Assembly (NCBI RefSeq): GCF_023546765.1
Contig: NZ_CP097484.1
Location: 6,010,001-6,074,000 of the forward strand
Source: Methylobacterium tardum
Lineage (GTDB): Bacteria > Pseudomonadota > Alphaproteobacteria > Rhizobiales > Beijerinckiaceae
DNA length: 64,000 nucleotides
Direction of reading: 5' to 3'
Positions 54,681-63,974 of the stretch are shown piece after piece. Under the pieces are notes generated by a model. That model was not told where the DNA came from and made no database searches. It saw only the letters and a list, made by a program, of their open reading frames with translations. Position 1 is the first letter of the stretch. Each line of letters begins with the position of its first letter. The position numbers and the translations under genes are program-made.

Positions 54681-55571
54681 TCAGCCGGGGGGCTGACAGG
54701 CGGCGCAGAAGAAGGTCGAGCGGTTGGCCTGCACGATGCGGGTGATCGCGCCGCCGCAGCCCGGCCGGCTGCAGGGCAGGCCGACGCGGTCGTAGACCCG
54801 GAAGGCGTGCTGGAAGGCGCCCGAACGGCCGTCGGTCTGGGCGTAGTCGCGCAGGGTCGAGCCGCCGGCCTCGACCGCCGCCTCCAGAACCGTCACGATC
54901 GCCTTCGCCAGGGCGTTGGCCTTAGCGGTCGGGCGACCGTCGGGCTTGGCGAGGCTCCCGGCCGGGGCTTCCGGATGCAGGCGCGCCCGGTGCAGCGCCT
55001 CGCAGACGTAGATGTTGCCGAGGCCCGCGATCAGCCGCTGGTCGAGGAGCGCGGCCTTCAGCGGCGCGGACTTGTGGCGGAACAGCCGCGCGATCACCGC
55101 CCCCGTGAGCCCGTCGAGGGGCTCGACGCCCATCCGGGCGAAGTGGCGGCAGCCGGCGAGATCCGCGCTCGGGACGAGATCCATGAAACCGAAGCGGCGG
55201 GCATCGTTGTAGGTGACCGTGGCGCCGGTGCTCATCGCCATCACCACGTGGTCGTGCTTGGGGGTGCCCTGGGCCCCTTCGAGGTAGAAATCCCCCGGCG
55301 ACAGGTTGCGGCCGTCGGGCAGCGCCACGTCGAACCGGCCGCTCATGCCGAGATGCATGATCAGCGTCTCGCCCGAGTCGAGGTCGGCGGTCAGGTACTT
55401 GGCCCGGCGCGCGAGATGCGTGACGGCCCGCCCCTCGAGCCGGGCGGCGAAGCGCTCCGGGAACGGGAAACGCAGGTTGGCCCGGCGCAGGGTGACGCGG
55501 CTGAACCGCGCCCCCACCAGGGCGGGGGCCAGTCCGCGCCGTACGGTCTCGACTTCGGGAAGCTCCGGCAT
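54681..55571 (-). CDS. mutM: Formamidopyrimidine-DNA glycosylase MutM/Fpg
   Basis: 296-residue base-excision repair enzyme that removes 8-oxoguanine and opens AP sites. N-terminal catalytic [16 protein letters not shown] (Pro2, Glu3), the RRAKYL lysine loop, helix-two-turn-helix ([22 protein letters not shown]) and the C-terminal zinc finger [13 protein letters not shown]...STFFCAACQ. Start at 55571; GAGAG lies directly upstream. Follows smr by about 200 bases. Confidence 0.95.
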   Translation of the reverse strand: MPELPEVETVRRGLAPALVGARFSRVTLRRANLRFPFPERFAARLEGRAVTHLARRAKYLTADLDSGETLIMHLGMSGRFDVALPDGRNLSPGDFYLEGAQGTPKHDHVVMAMSTGATVTYNDARRFGFMDLVPSADLAGCRHFARMGVEPLDGLTGAVIARLFRHKSAPLKAALLDQRLIAGLGNIYVCEALHRARLHPEAPAGSLAKPDGRPTAKANALAKAIVTVLEAAVEAGGSTLRDYAQTDGRSGAFQHAFRVYDRVGLPCSRPGCGGAITRIVQANRSTFFCAACQPPG

Positions 55572-55771
55572 CTCTCGAACGGCTGTGTGCGCGGCGCCGC
55601 GTGCGCCGGGCCCCGATATTGGCGCGAACGGGCCCTGCCGCAACAGCGTGGCCCCGCGCGGTTTGACGCCCCATTGGGTCGAGCAAGACGGCCAGAAGGC
55701 GCCTCGGGGTGGGCGGGGGAGGTCGAAGGCCGTGCCGTTGGACGATCCGGACCGGAACGATGCGCGATGCC

Positions 55772-56408
55772 CTATCGGCGCCGCAGGCGCACATAGAGCG
55801 CGCCGCCGCCGCCGTGGTGGCGGGCGGCCTCCTCGAAGCCGAGGACGATCCCGCGCAAGTCTGGCCCCCGGAGCCAGTGCGGCACGCTGCGGCGCAGGAC
55901 TCCGCGCTCGGCGAAGGCTTCGGAATAGCCCGGTCCACCCTTGCCGGTGACGACCAGCACATAGGCATGTCCGGCAGCCCGCGCCCGGAGCAGGAAGCCC
56001 GTGAGCGCGGCATGGGCCTCCGCCTGCACCATCCCGTGCAGGTCGATCCGCGCCTCGATGGGGAGGCGCCCGCGGCGCAGGCCGACCTTGGCGGTCCGCT
56101 CGAGCCCCGCGCTCGGCGCGTGGTGCTGAGGCGGCGCACTGGTAGGGGGCAGCGGTCACGGGACGCGGCGGTGCCGCTGCCGGCTTGGGCGGAGGCTTCG
56201 CCCGCGGCTTCTTGGCGGCTGGTGCCGCGCTCGGCTTCAGGATCGGGGCCGACAGGGCCGGCATGGTGGCGGTCGGCGTCGCCGGGGCAGGGGCGGCCTC
56301 GGAGATCGGCGACGCGCGTCCGGGTAGCGGCGTCACCAGCTTGGCGATCGCGTTCCAGAGCCGGGCCTCGCCCGCACTGAGGCGGCGCCCGCGGCGGGGC
56401 GGCCTCAC
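55772..56408 (-). CDS. smrA: Smr/MutS2-type endonuclease domain protein, frameshifted
   Basis: About 210 residues when restored. The N-terminal GTG (56406-56408) overlaps the mltA stop (GTGA); [21 protein letters not shown], an Ala/Pro/Lys linker, then a shift, then [22 protein letters not shown] (LDLHG-type motif), TGKGGPGY (the TGKG motif of Smr nucleases), [11 protein letters not shown] and [15 protein letters not shown]. Frames join near 56125-56149, where a C5 run (minus strand) sits; two more or one fewer base there restores [13 protein letters not shown]. Probable consensus error. Smr domains nick DNA or cleave RNA. Confidence 0.82.
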
Positions 56409-57604
56409 GGCGCCCGCTCCTGGGCCGCCTTGCGCTTCGGCAGCAGGACCACGAAGCCGACGGCATCGCGCAGGTTTCCGGCGACGATGCCGGCCCGGGC
56501 ACCGGTGCCGACGAAGAGATCGCCGCGGGCCGGCCCGACGATCGCCGATCCCGTGTCGGCGGCGATCACGAGGCGTCCCGCCGCGCCTTCGGCTCGATCG
56601 GGCAGCTTTCCGGCGAGCCAGAACGGCAGCCCATAGCGCCAGAGGCCGGCATCCACCGCGAGGCTGTAGCCGGGGCTCAAGGGCGCGTTCGCGGCCCCCG
56701 GAGGGCCGAGGGCCGGATCCGCCACGTCGGCGAGGCGGAAGAAGATGTAGGAGGCATTCGCGCGGATCAGCCGGCGGGCGGTGTCGGGATGGTCGCGCAG
56801 CCACCCGGTCCAGCGGGCGAGCGTCAGGCCCTCGAGGGGCAGGTGCCCCTCCTGCACGATCAGCTTGGCCACCGCCGTGTAAGGCCGGCCGTTGCGCCCG
56901 TCATACAGGACCCGCACCGCGCGCCCGTCCGGGAGGCGGACGCGCCCCGAGCCCTGCACCTGCAGCACCAGCAGATCGACCGCGTCGCGCAGCCACAGGA
57001 TCGGCCGTGCCTGCGCGCCGAGCGCCCCGTCCTCAATGGCGGCGCGGTCCGGATAGGGCGCGAACCCGGCCGGGGTGGCCCGTGCGGCCCGCAGGGATGG
57101 ATCGAGGCCGGGGCGGGTCTCGCCGGGGCCGAGGGACACGAGATCGTCGGGGCGGGCGAGCACCGGCGTCGGGAAATCGGCGCTGGGATCGAGGGAGCCC
57201 TCGAGCTCCGGCTCGAAATAGCCGGTCAGGAAGCCGGGCTGCCCGGCGCCCGGCCGCTCCACGCGGAACGCGTCGAAATGATCGCGGAAGAACGTGGCGG
57301 CATCCGGAACGTCGCCCGCGGACGCCGCGCAGGCCTCGGCCAGGGCTGCGGGATCACCCGCCACACTCGCTTGCTGCGGCAGGGCCGGGGGCGGCGCGGC
57401 GCAGACCCGGCGGAAGGCGTCGCGCGCGGCGGCGGGATCCGGGCCGGGAAAGCCCGGCACAGTCTCGATCGCGACCGGCGTCAGGACGGCGCCGCCGACC
57501 GTCTCGGGTGCGGCGCTGGCCGCACGGGTCAGGACGAGCTGGGCCAGGGCGAGCGCGGCGACGACAGCCGGAACGGTTCCGGATCGGAGGCGTGGCAGCG
57601 GCAC
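56405..57604 (-). CDS. mltA: Membrane-bound lytic murein transglycosylase A
   Basis: 399 residues: signal sequence ([19 protein letters not shown]; no lipobox Cys evident), MltA domain ([42 protein letters not shown]), and the 3D domain with the catalytic Asp region [19 protein letters not shown]. Cleaves peptidoglycan to 1,6-anhydro products. GTG start at 57602-57604. Between the Tim44-like gene and smr on the minus strand, overlapping smr by four bases. Confidence 0.92.
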   Translation of the reverse strand: MPLPRLRSGTVPAVVAALALAQLVLTRAASAAPETVGGAVLTPVAIETVPGFPGPDPAAARDAFRRVCAAPPPALPQQASVAGDPAALAEACAASAGDVPDAATFFRDHFDAFRVERPGAGQPGFLTGYFEPELEGSLDPSADFPTPVLARPDDLVSLGPGETRPGLDPSLRAARATPAGFAPYPDRAAIEDGALGAQARPILWLRDAVDLLVLQVQGSGRVRLPDGRAVRVLYDGRNGRPYTAVAKLIVQEGHLPLEGLTLARWTGWLRDHPDTARRLIRANASYIFFRLADVADPALGPPGAANAPLSPGYSLAVDAGLWRYGLPFWLAGKLPDRAEGAAGRLVIAADTGSAIVGPARGDLFVGTGARAGIVAGNLRDAVGFVVLLPKRKAAQERAP

Positions 57605-57622
57605 GGCTTGGCTGCCACGCGT

Positions 57623-58336
57623 TCAGGCGCCGGCCTCGGTGGCCACGAGCTGCCAGTTCGGGTCGCGCGAGCCGAGGGTGCGGGCGAAGGTCCAGACATC
57701 CGGCACCTCGACCACGGTCTCGGCGCTGCCATCGACCACCTTGCCCTCCGCGTTGCGGGTGGCCGTGATGAGGTTCGACAGAAAGCGCACGGTCACCTGC
57801 GCGACGCGGTTGCGCACCTCGACGGCGACGATCTCGGCCTTGTCGATCGACACGAAGGTGGTCTCCAGCGTCTGCCGGTTGCGCTCGCGCTCGACGATCG
57901 CGCGCTCAAATGCCTCGCCGACCTCTTTGGACAGGAGCCCGCGCAGGGTCTTCCGGTCGCCCTTGGCGAAGGCGATCATGATCGCCTCGTAGGCCGACTT
58001 GGCGCCCTCTAGGAAGGCGCGCGGATCGAAGCCCGGCTCGGCTTGGACGCAGGCCTCGAGGCCGCGCGCGATCTCGGAGCCGGGCTCGGCGATCCCGCGC
58101 CAGTCGCGCGGTGCCGCGGCCGGCGGCGGCGCGGGCTGAACCCGGTCGGCGCCCGGCAGGCGCACCACGTTGTCGCCGTCGGACCGCGTCTGGGGCTCGG
58201 TGCGGCTGCGGTCGACCGGCTTGAACGGCGAGCGCTCCGCTCCGGTCTTCTGACCGAGCACCGAGCGCAGACGCCAGATCACGAAGACTGCGAGCGCGAG
58301 GAAGATGATGGTCGTAACGTCGAAACTGTCCTGCAT
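57623..58336 (-). CDS. Tim44/TimA-like adaptor protein
   Basis: 237 residues: one N-terminal membrane helix (DVTTIIFLALAVFVIWRL), a disordered linker, then a Tim44-like domain (FDPRAFLEGAKSAYEAIMIAFAKGDRKTLRGLLS, VSIDKAEIVAVEVRN, VTVRFLSNLIT). Alphaproteobacterial homologue of the mitochondrial import adaptor; in bacteria a membrane-associated protein of uncertain function. I use the ATG at 58334-58336; 58375 is an alternative. Upstream of mltA; divergent from secB. Confidence 0.88.
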   Translation of the reverse strand: MQDSFDVTTIIFLALAVFVIWRLRSVLGQKTGAERSPFKPVDRSRTEPQTRSDGDNVVRLPGADRVQPAPPPAAAPRDWRGIAEPGSEIARGLEACVQAEPGFDPRAFLEGAKSAYEAIMIAFAKGDRKTLRGLLSKEVGEAFERAIVERERNRQTLETTFVSIDKAEIVAVEVRNRVAQVTVRFLSNLITATRNAEGKVVDGSAETVVEVPDVWTFARTLGSRDPNWQLVATEAGA

Positions 58337-58673
58337 CACCGATCCGATGGTGGCCGCGGCAAGACCCTGTGCCATTTGCTCAGGTCAGACGCGGTGCGGC
58401 GCCGTTGAGGCACGCATAGGTCCTGGCGACTCATATCCGACCAACGCGTAAGGAGCGAGCCGGTTGTGCGCGTGCGGAGTCGGCTCGCGCGACTTGATCG
58501 CGATATGGGTCGCTCGGGCCGGCAACGCCAGCGTCGCGCCAGCTCGCTTGTCCAGGGATGGTCCGCGTGCTAGCGGCCCTGCAGTTTGGGCAGTTCCGCG
58601 GCTTTATCCAGCGGCACCCGCCGCGACACCAACCCGCGCCGGCCGCGCCGGCTGATCGAGAAGGATGATCCGC

Positions 58674-59174
58674 ATGGCCGATTCCCCGGCAGCGAACGGC
58701 AACGGCGGCGGCATGCCGCAGGGCGACGTACCGACCATCAACGCCCTGGCGCAGTACACGAAGGATCTCTCCTTCGAGAATCCGAACGCGCCGCGCTCGC
58801 TGCAGCCCAAGGAGGGCCAGGGGCCGCAGATCAACATCCAGGTCAACGTCAACGCGCAGCAGCTCTCCGAGACCGATTTCGAGGTCGAGCTGAAGCTCGA
58901 GGGCGACGCCAAGGTCCAGAACGAGGTGCTGTTCGCCTTCGAGGTGACCTACGCGGGCGTGTTCCGCCTGCTGAACATTCCGGCCGACCAGATCCATCCG
59001 GCCGTGATGATCGAGTGCCCGCGCCTGCTGTTCCCCTTCGCCCGCCAGATCGTGGCCGAGGCGGTGCGCAACGGCGGCTTCCCGCCCCTGTACATCGACC
59101 CGATCGATTTCGTCGGTCTGTACCGGCAGAAGATGATCGAGCAGCAGGGCGCCCAGGGGCCGCTCGCCTCCTGA
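58674..59174 (+). CDS. secB: Protein-export chaperone SecB
   Basis: 166-residue export chaperone that keeps preproteins unfolded and targets them to Sec[44 protein letters not shown], and the conserved [32 protein letters not shown]. Start at 58674, preceded by GAGAAGG; an ATG at 58665 is three codons upstream. The 58337-58673 gap has no gene; a ferredoxin-like fxsA sometimes found next to secB is absent. Confidence 0.95.
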   Translation: MADSPAANGNGGGMPQGDVPTINALAQYTKDLSFENPNAPRSLQPKEGQGPQINIQVNVNAQQLSETDFEVELKLEGDAKVQNEVLFAFEVTYAGVFRLLNIPADQIHPAVMIECPRLLFPFARQIVAEAVRNGGFPPLYIDPIDFVGLYRQKMIEQQGAQGPLAS

Positions 59175-59183
59175 GGCTCACGA

Positions 59184-59208
59184 CCGGCGGCCCGTCAGCG
59201 GCCGCCGG
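59184..59208. terminator. Hairpin between convergent secB and lysR
   Basis: CCGGCGGCC (59184-59192), seven-base loop, GGCCGCCGG (59200-59208). The stem starts 10 bases after the secB stop and overlaps the last codons of the convergent regulator gene. No strong U-run. Confidence 0.45.
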
Positions 59209-60070
59209 GGTTCCGGTAGGCCGCCGCCAGAGCCCGCAGGGCCTGGGCGGCGCGCCCGTCCAGGCGGCGGGCGCGCAGCACGATCCAGGTCCGGGGCAAT
59301 TCGGGTAGGCCGAGCCGCGCGCCGACCTCCATGGCGCCCGGCGGCGCGGTGCTCGGCGCCAGGGCCGCGACCGCGAGGCCGGCCGTGACCGCCGCCCCGA
59401 CCGCCAGCACGCCGCCGCCGACGAAGACCTCGGTCCAGGGCAGGCCCGCCGTGTCGAGGACGCGCGTCGCGGCACCCCGGACGTTGCACGGACCGGCGAG
59501 ACCGGCCAGCCGCAGCGGCTCGCCCGCATGTGGTGCGGGAAAGTCCGGCGCGGCAAACCAGCCCAGGCGCTCTTCCGCCAGCACCGTTCCGTCGTGCCCG
59601 GACGCCGCTTCCGTGCGCAGTATTACCGCGTCGTAGCCGCCCTCGCCGGGCACGTCGAAGGCGGTCGCGAGATCGCGCGACGCCACGATCCGAACCTCCG
59701 TGACGAGACCGGCCCCGTCGAGGCCGAGCCGCCGCAACAGAGCGGGGAGGTCCGGCCCGGCGACATGGTCGCTGATGCCGAGGCTCAGGCGGGCCGGCAC
59801 CGTCCCCGCGACTTCCGCCAACGCGCTGTCATGCGCCTCCAGAAGCCGCCGGGCCGCCGGCAGGAACTGCGCGCCCTGCCGGGTCACGGCGACGTGCCGC
59901 GGCGTCCGGTCGAGGAGGCGCGTGCCGAGCCTGTCCTCCAGACGCTTGAGGCGCAGGCTGATCGCCGCCTGCGAGGTGGCAAGCGCCTCGGCGGCACGCG
60001 TGAAGCTGCCGAGATCGGCCACCCGCACGAAGGTCAGGACACCGTCGAGATCGAGAGGAGGGGCGGTCAT
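59195..60070 (-). CDS. LysR-family transcriptional regulator
   Basis: 291 residues: N-terminal winged helix (VLTFVRVADLGSFTRAAEALATSQAAISLRLKRLEDRLGTRLLDR) and a periplasmic-binding-like effector domain. Divergent from the DUF4865/tautomerase pair, with a 60089-60104 inverted repeat between, so it probably controls them and itself. Start at the ATG 60068-60070; a longer frame to 60145 exists. Confidence 0.9.
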   Translation of the reverse strand: MTAPPLDLDGVLTFVRVADLGSFTRAAEALATSQAAISLRLKRLEDRLGTRLLDRTPRHVAVTRQGAQFLPAARRLLEAHDSALAEVAGTVPARLSLGISDHVAGPDLPALLRRLGLDGAGLVTEVRIVASRDLATAFDVPGEGGYDAVILRTEAASGHDGTVLAEERLGWFAAPDFPAPHAGEPLRLAGLAGPCNVRGAATRVLDTAGLPWTEVFVGGGVLAVGAAVTAGLAVAALAPSTAPPGAMEVGARLGLPELPRTWIVLRARRLDGRAAQALRALAAAYRNPGGR

Positions 60071-60088
60071 AAAAATATGAAATGACAG

Positions 60089-60104
60089 ATATCGGTTGCG
60101 ATAT
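60089..60104. promoter_or_regulatory. LysR-type operator candidate in divergent promoter
   Basis: ATATCG-GTTG-CGATAT (60089-60104) flanked by GACA and GTC, extending the dyad with one unpaired base. It contains a T-N11-A LysR box, lies 19 bases upstream of the regulator start and 55 bases before the DUF4865 start, and is AT-rich. Confidence 0.6.
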
Positions 60105-60158
60105 GTCGCAGTTATCAAACCGTCGTGCAAGCTTGCGGGCGCCAATGAGGTTTGCCCG

Positions 60159-60719
60159 ATGCTGATCGCCCGATACCGTCACCGCCTGCCGGCCGACTAC
60201 GACATGAACCGCATCCGTGCTCGCGTCGCTGAGCGGGCACCCGCCTGGGACGTCATGCCGGGGCTGGTCCTCAAGGCTGTCACGATTGAGGAGCGGGGCC
60301 GGGGTGGGGCGACGAACGCCTACAGCTCGCTCTATCTATGGCAGGACGCCAGCGCGGCGGCCGCCTTCCTGGCCGCTCCCGCTTTCCGAGCCGTCGTCGA
60401 CAGCTTCGGGCGACCGCGTGTCGAGACTTGGCTGCCCTCGGCGGTGGATTTCGGGCCTGCCGCCACGGCCCTTTTCCTATCGGAGGAGTCGCGCCTCGTC
60501 GCCCTCGAGGAGGATCTCGCCACGCTGAGCGAGACCGAGCGGACGCGCGGCCGCGCCATCGCCGGCGAGCCCGGCATTCTCGGAACATTGGTCGGCCTCG
60601 ATCCCGAGGGCTGGCGGCTGACCCGCTTCACGCTCCGGTCCGAGCCGGCCGCCGGTACGCCGGCCGTCGCGATCGCGCATCTCGCCCGTCCCGGCCTCGC
60701 CGCGGCGCGCGGCCGCTGA
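60159..60719 (+). CDS. DUF4865 family protein
   Basis: 186-residue soluble protein matching the DUF4865 pattern: YRHRLPADYDMNRIRARVAERAP, MPGLVLKAVTIEERG, TNAYSSLYLWQD and FGRPRVETWLP. Possibly a ferredoxin-like/ABM-type barrel monooxygenase relative; function unknown. Start at 60159 with GAGG nine bases upstream. Followed by the tautomerase gene after 26 bases. Confidence 0.8.
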   Translation: MLIARYRHRLPADYDMNRIRARVAERAPAWDVMPGLVLKAVTIEERGRGGATNAYSSLYLWQDASAAAAFLAAPAFRAVVDSFGRPRVETWLPSAVDFGPAATALFLSEESRLVALEEDLATLSETERTRGRAIAGEPGILGTLVGLDPEGWRLTRFTLRSEPAAGTPAVAIAHLARPGLAAARGR

Positions 60720-60745
60720 TCACCCGGCTTCCTTGGAGTGTCACG

Positions 60746-61138
60746 ATGCCCCTGACCCGTATCTCCCTGCGCGCCGGCACGACAGAGGCTTACCGCGCCG
60801 CCCTCGTCTCCGGCATCTACGCCGCGATGCGCGAAACCTACGCGGTGCCGGACGGCGACCTGTTCACGGTCATCCACGAGCATGCGGCAGCGGATTTCAT
60901 CTTCAGCCCGGAATACGTCGGCATCCGCCACAGCGCGGATCTCGTGATCGTCCAGATCGTCGCGAGCGCCACCCGCAGCACCGCCCAGAAGCGGGCCCTC
61001 TACGCCGCCATTGCCGACAATCTCGGCCGCGATCCCGGGGTGAATCCGGCAGATGTCATCATCACTCTCGTCGAGGTCTCGCCCGAGAACTGGTCGTTCG
61101 GTCACGGCCTGATGACGTATGGACCTTCCGAATCCTGA
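60746..61138 (+). CDS. Tautomerase_2-like protein
   Basis: 130-residue 4-oxalocrotonate tautomerase-related protein: MPLTRISLRAGTTEAYRAALVSGIYAAMRET with the catalytic Pro2-like start, RHSADLVIVQI and NPADVIITLVEVSPENWSFGHG. Members isomerise or hydrolyse small keto/enol acids. TTGGAG lies upstream. Second gene of the LysR-controlled pair. Confidence 0.82.
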   Translation: MPLTRISLRAGTTEAYRAALVSGIYAAMRETYAVPDGDLFTVIHEHAAADFIFSPEYVGIRHSADLVIVQIVASATRSTAQKRALYAAIADNLGRDPGVNPADVIITLVEVSPENWSFGHGLMTYGPSES

Positions 61139-61273
61139 GCCTGCGACGCGGATTCGCGCGGTCCACAGGTCCGGCGGCATACGGCCGCGGTTCGGTGCCG
61201 CGACGGGCGGCCCGGGCTTGACCGTAACCGGGTGCAAGTCCAGGTCCGGGGCCCGAAATGGCTCCAGGATCGC

Positions 61274-62506
61274 ATGGCTCCCACCGCTAACCTTGCCCTG
61301 ATCAACCTGTTCATCGGGGATATCCAGGGTGGCCTCGGGCCGTTCCTGGGGACCTGGCTGGCGGAGGCGGCATCGTGGAGCCCCGCGCGGGTGGGGTTCG
61401 TCATCACCCTGGTCGGGTTCGGCACCCTGTTCCTCAGCGGCCCGTTCGGCGCATTGGTCGACCGCTCCCGCTCGCCGCGCCTCCTGATCGCCCTGGCCTG
61501 CGGGGCGATCCTGGCGGGCACGTTGCTGCTGCTTCCGGCGCGCAGCTTCCCCGCCGTGCTGTGCGCGCAGCTTCTCGCGGCGGCGGGCGGGACCCTCCTA
61601 CTGCCGGCCGTCGCGGCCCTCACCCTCGGCATCGTCGGCAAGGACCGCTTCCCGAAGCAGCAGGGCCGCAACCAGGCGTTCAACCATCTCGGCATCTTGA
61701 TCGCCGCCGGCGGCATCAGCCTCGGAACGGGCTATTTCGGCCCCGCCATCGCGTTCTGGGTCCTCGGCGGGATGGCGGTCGCGGCGATCGCGGCGACGCT
61801 GACGACGCCGGCCGGCGCCTGGAACCGCCGCCGGGCCGTCGGCTGGAAAGAGGACGACGAGGATGAGCCGGAGCGCAGCGGCATCCGGCAGGTTCTCGGC
61901 AACCGCCGGCTGCTGGTGCTGACCGTGGCGCTGACCCTGTTCAACCTGGGCAACGGCGGCATGCTGTCGCTGCTCGGCCAGAAGCTCGTGGCCACCGCCG
62001 CGGACGCCACCACTTGGACGGCCCGCTACGTGATGGTGGCGCAACTGGTGATGGTGCCGGTGGCGCTGTTCGCCGGATCGCTCGCGGACAAGCGGGGTCG
62101 CCGCCAGATCTTGATGGTCGCCTTCGCGGTCTTGCCGGTGCGCGCGCTGATGTCGGGCCTGATTGACGATCCTGTCTGGCTCATCGCCGCCGAGGTGCTG
62201 GACGGCGTGGCTTCTGGCATCGTCGGCGTGGCCGTGCCGGTGGTGGTGGCCGACCTGACCTGGGGCTCCGGCCGGACCCAGACGGCGCTGGGCAGTGTCA
62301 ATGCGGTGCAGGGTGTCGGAGGCGCCCTGTCGAGCTGGTACGGCGGCTTGGCTTACAGCATGGTCGGCTGGACCGGCGCGTTTCTCGCCCTCGGGCTACC
62401 GGCGCTGATTGCCCTCGCGCTGGTGATCTGGCTCGACGCAACCCCCGAGCCCGGCCGTCGCCGCCGTCGGCGGGAACGGCACGGCGCCGTCGTCCAGAGC
62501 GCTTGA
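61274..62506 (+). CDS. Major facilitator superfamily transporter
   Basis: 410-residue MFS exporter-like protein with about 12 hydrophobic segments; motif-A-like LVDRSRSPRLL and DKRGRRQILMV between helices, and a charged central loop (KEDDEDEPERSG). Substrate unknown; drug/H+ antiporter pattern. ATG at 61274 preceded by CCAGGATC; longer frame to 61232. Confidence 0.85.
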   Translation: MAPTANLALINLFIGDIQGGLGPFLGTWLAEAASWSPARVGFVITLVGFGTLFLSGPFGALVDRSRSPRLLIALACGAILAGTLLLLPARSFPAVLCAQLLAAAGGTLLLPAVAALTLGIVGKDRFPKQQGRNQAFNHLGILIAAGGISLGTGYFGPAIAFWVLGGMAVAAIAATLTTPAGAWNRRRAVGWKEDDEDEPERSGIRQVLGNRRLLVLTVALTLFNLGNGGMLSLLGQKLVATAADATTWTARYVMVAQLVMVPVALFAGSLADKRGRRQILMVAFAVLPVRALMSGLIDDPVWLIAAEVLDGVASGIVGVAVPVVVADLTWGSGRTQTALGSVNAVQGVGGALSSWYGGLAYSMVGWTGAFLALGLPALIALALVIWLDATPEPGRRRRRRERHGAVVQSA

Positions 62507-62552
62507 ACCGGCAGCGCGATCAGGGCGCCGCAGCGACCCGTCTTTGCGAGCG

Positions 62553-62620
62553 CAGCGGAGGCCTCGAAGGAGGCTCCAGCCAGCCGCGCGATCCCTGGTG
62601 CCCTCCTTCGAGGCCCGCTG
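62553..62620. repeat. Long imperfect hairpin, likely dispersed intergenic repeat
   Basis: CAGCG (62553-62557), two unpaired bases, GGCCTCGAAGGAGG (62560-62573), a 28-base loop, CCTCCTTCGAGGCC (62602-62615) and CGCTG (62616-62620): a 19-bp stem with a two-base bulge. An adjacent CCCGC-TGAC-GCGGG stem overlaps it. The text CCTCCTTCGAGGC...CTCAGGATGAGG is typical of repeats scattered in Methylobacterium and relatives. The rest of 62507-62803 has no gene. Confidence 0.55.
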
Positions 62621-62803
62621 ACGCGGGCACCTCAGGATGAGGGGGAGGGATCGGGCACCGCGGCTCAGGATGCGGTCCTTTCCTCTGACCCAACGCGGTC
62701 GGGAGCTAGATCGCGCTACGTTCTCGGCTTCTCGCTAACCCTGAGCCGCTTCACCACACGCGTTGAAGGCGGCGCAGCGAGCTGCTGAACCCAAGAAACG
62801 CGA

Positions 62804-62825
62804 AAGCCCGGCCGAGGCCGGGCTT
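62804..62825 (-). terminator. Terminator of rpoH
   Basis: AAGCCCGGC-CGAG-GCCGGGCTT, a 9-bp perfect stem about 20 bases past the rpoH stop. On the minus strand it continues into TTTCGCGTTTCTTGG, a weak U-run. Confidence 0.7.
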
Positions 62826-62846
62826 CGGGACGACGCGTCGTGCCGG

Positions 62847-63722
62847 TCAGCCGATATGCGGACTGCCGGTGGCGGCCGGGAAGCGATCGGCCAGGGCGCG
62901 ACGCAGCTTCTCCAGGGCGCGGTTCTCGATCTGGCGGACCCGCTCCTTCGAGATGCCGAGACGCTGCCCGAGGGCTTCGAGGGTCGCCTGATCCTCGGCG
63001 AGGCGACGCTCGCGCAGGATGCGCAGCTCGCGCTCCGACAGCACGGTCAGCGCCTGCTGCAGCCAGCTGAGGCGACGCTCGCCGTCGACCGTCGCGCTCA
63101 CGGTCTCGTCCGGCAGGTCGGCACCGTCGACCAGGAAGTCCATCCGCTCGGAGGAGGCGTCGTTGTCCTCGCCCACTGGGGCGTTGAGCGACATGTCGGG
63201 ACCGGACAGGCGCGCATCCATCAGGGCGACGTCGTCGCGCGAGACGCCGATCGCGCTGGCTATGCGGCGGTGGATCTCATCGCCGACATGCTCCTCGGTG
63301 GATTGCATCAGCCGGGCGCGCAGCCGGCGCAGGTTGAAGAACAACGCCTTTTGGGCCGAGGATGTCCCGCCGCGCACGATGGACCAGTTGCGCAGGATGT
63401 AATCCTGGATCGAGGCCCGGATCCACCAGGTCGCGTAGGTCGAGAAGCGAACGTCCCGCTCCGGCTCGAAGCGGGCGGCCGCCTCCATCAGGCCGACATG
63501 CCCCTCCTGGACGAGATCGGCCATCGGCAGGCCGTAGTGACGAAAACGCCCCGCCAGGGCGATGACGAGGCGCATATGGGCTGAGATCAGGCGATGGAGG
63601 GCGCGCTCGTCACGATCGTCCTTCCAGCGGACGGCGAGGCCACGCTCTTCCTCCCGGGCCAGGAAGGGCGCCTCCATGGCAGTCCGTATGAACTGCCGAC
63701 GAATTCCCGCGATCTCAGCCAT
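62847..63722 (-). CDS. rpoH: RNA polymerase sigma-32 factor RpoH
   Basis: 291-residue heat-shock sigma factor. Region 2 LVQEGHVGLMEAAARFEPERDVRFSTYATWWIRASIQDYILRN is partly visible (core motif DLVQEGHVGLMEAA); the RpoH box QKALFFNLRR; region 4 helix-turn-helix (LEALGQRLGISKERVRQIENRALEKL). Recognises heat-shock promoters; alphaproteobacteria often have two or three rpoH copies. Start at 63722 with GAGGCAGG upstream; 63815 is a longer frame. Confidence 0.93.
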   Translation of the reverse strand: MAEIAGIRRQFIRTAMEAPFLAREEERGLAVRWKDDRDERALHRLISAHMRLVIALAGRFRHYGLPMADLVQEGHVGLMEAAARFEPERDVRFSTYATWWIRASIQDYILRNWSIVRGGTSSAQKALFFNLRRLRARLMQSTEEHVGDEIHRRIASAIGVSRDDVALMDARLSGPDMSLNAPVGEDNDASSERMDFLVDGADLPDETVSATVDGERRLSWLQQALTVLSERELRILRERRLAEDQATLEALGQRLGISKERVRQIENRALEKLRRALADRFPAATGSPHIG

Positions 63723-63974
63723 CCGCCTGCCTCTTGTTGTCGAGTGCTGTTGCGGCGCCGGACCTGCTGCCCGGCGCACAGGCGTCACCGAGGGGCGACG
63801 CCAGGCAACCGACAACGGAAGGCTGAACGCGAAAGTTCCGCCGCGTTGCCCCAGAATGCGACAGTCGGCCGGCCACGATTTCGTGTTCTCTCGGGATCAG
63901 ATGGGCTTCGCTGCCGCTCCGTCCAGTCCCGGATCGCTCGAAGATGTCCGGCCGGCTGGCGGCGGGCGCGTCAG

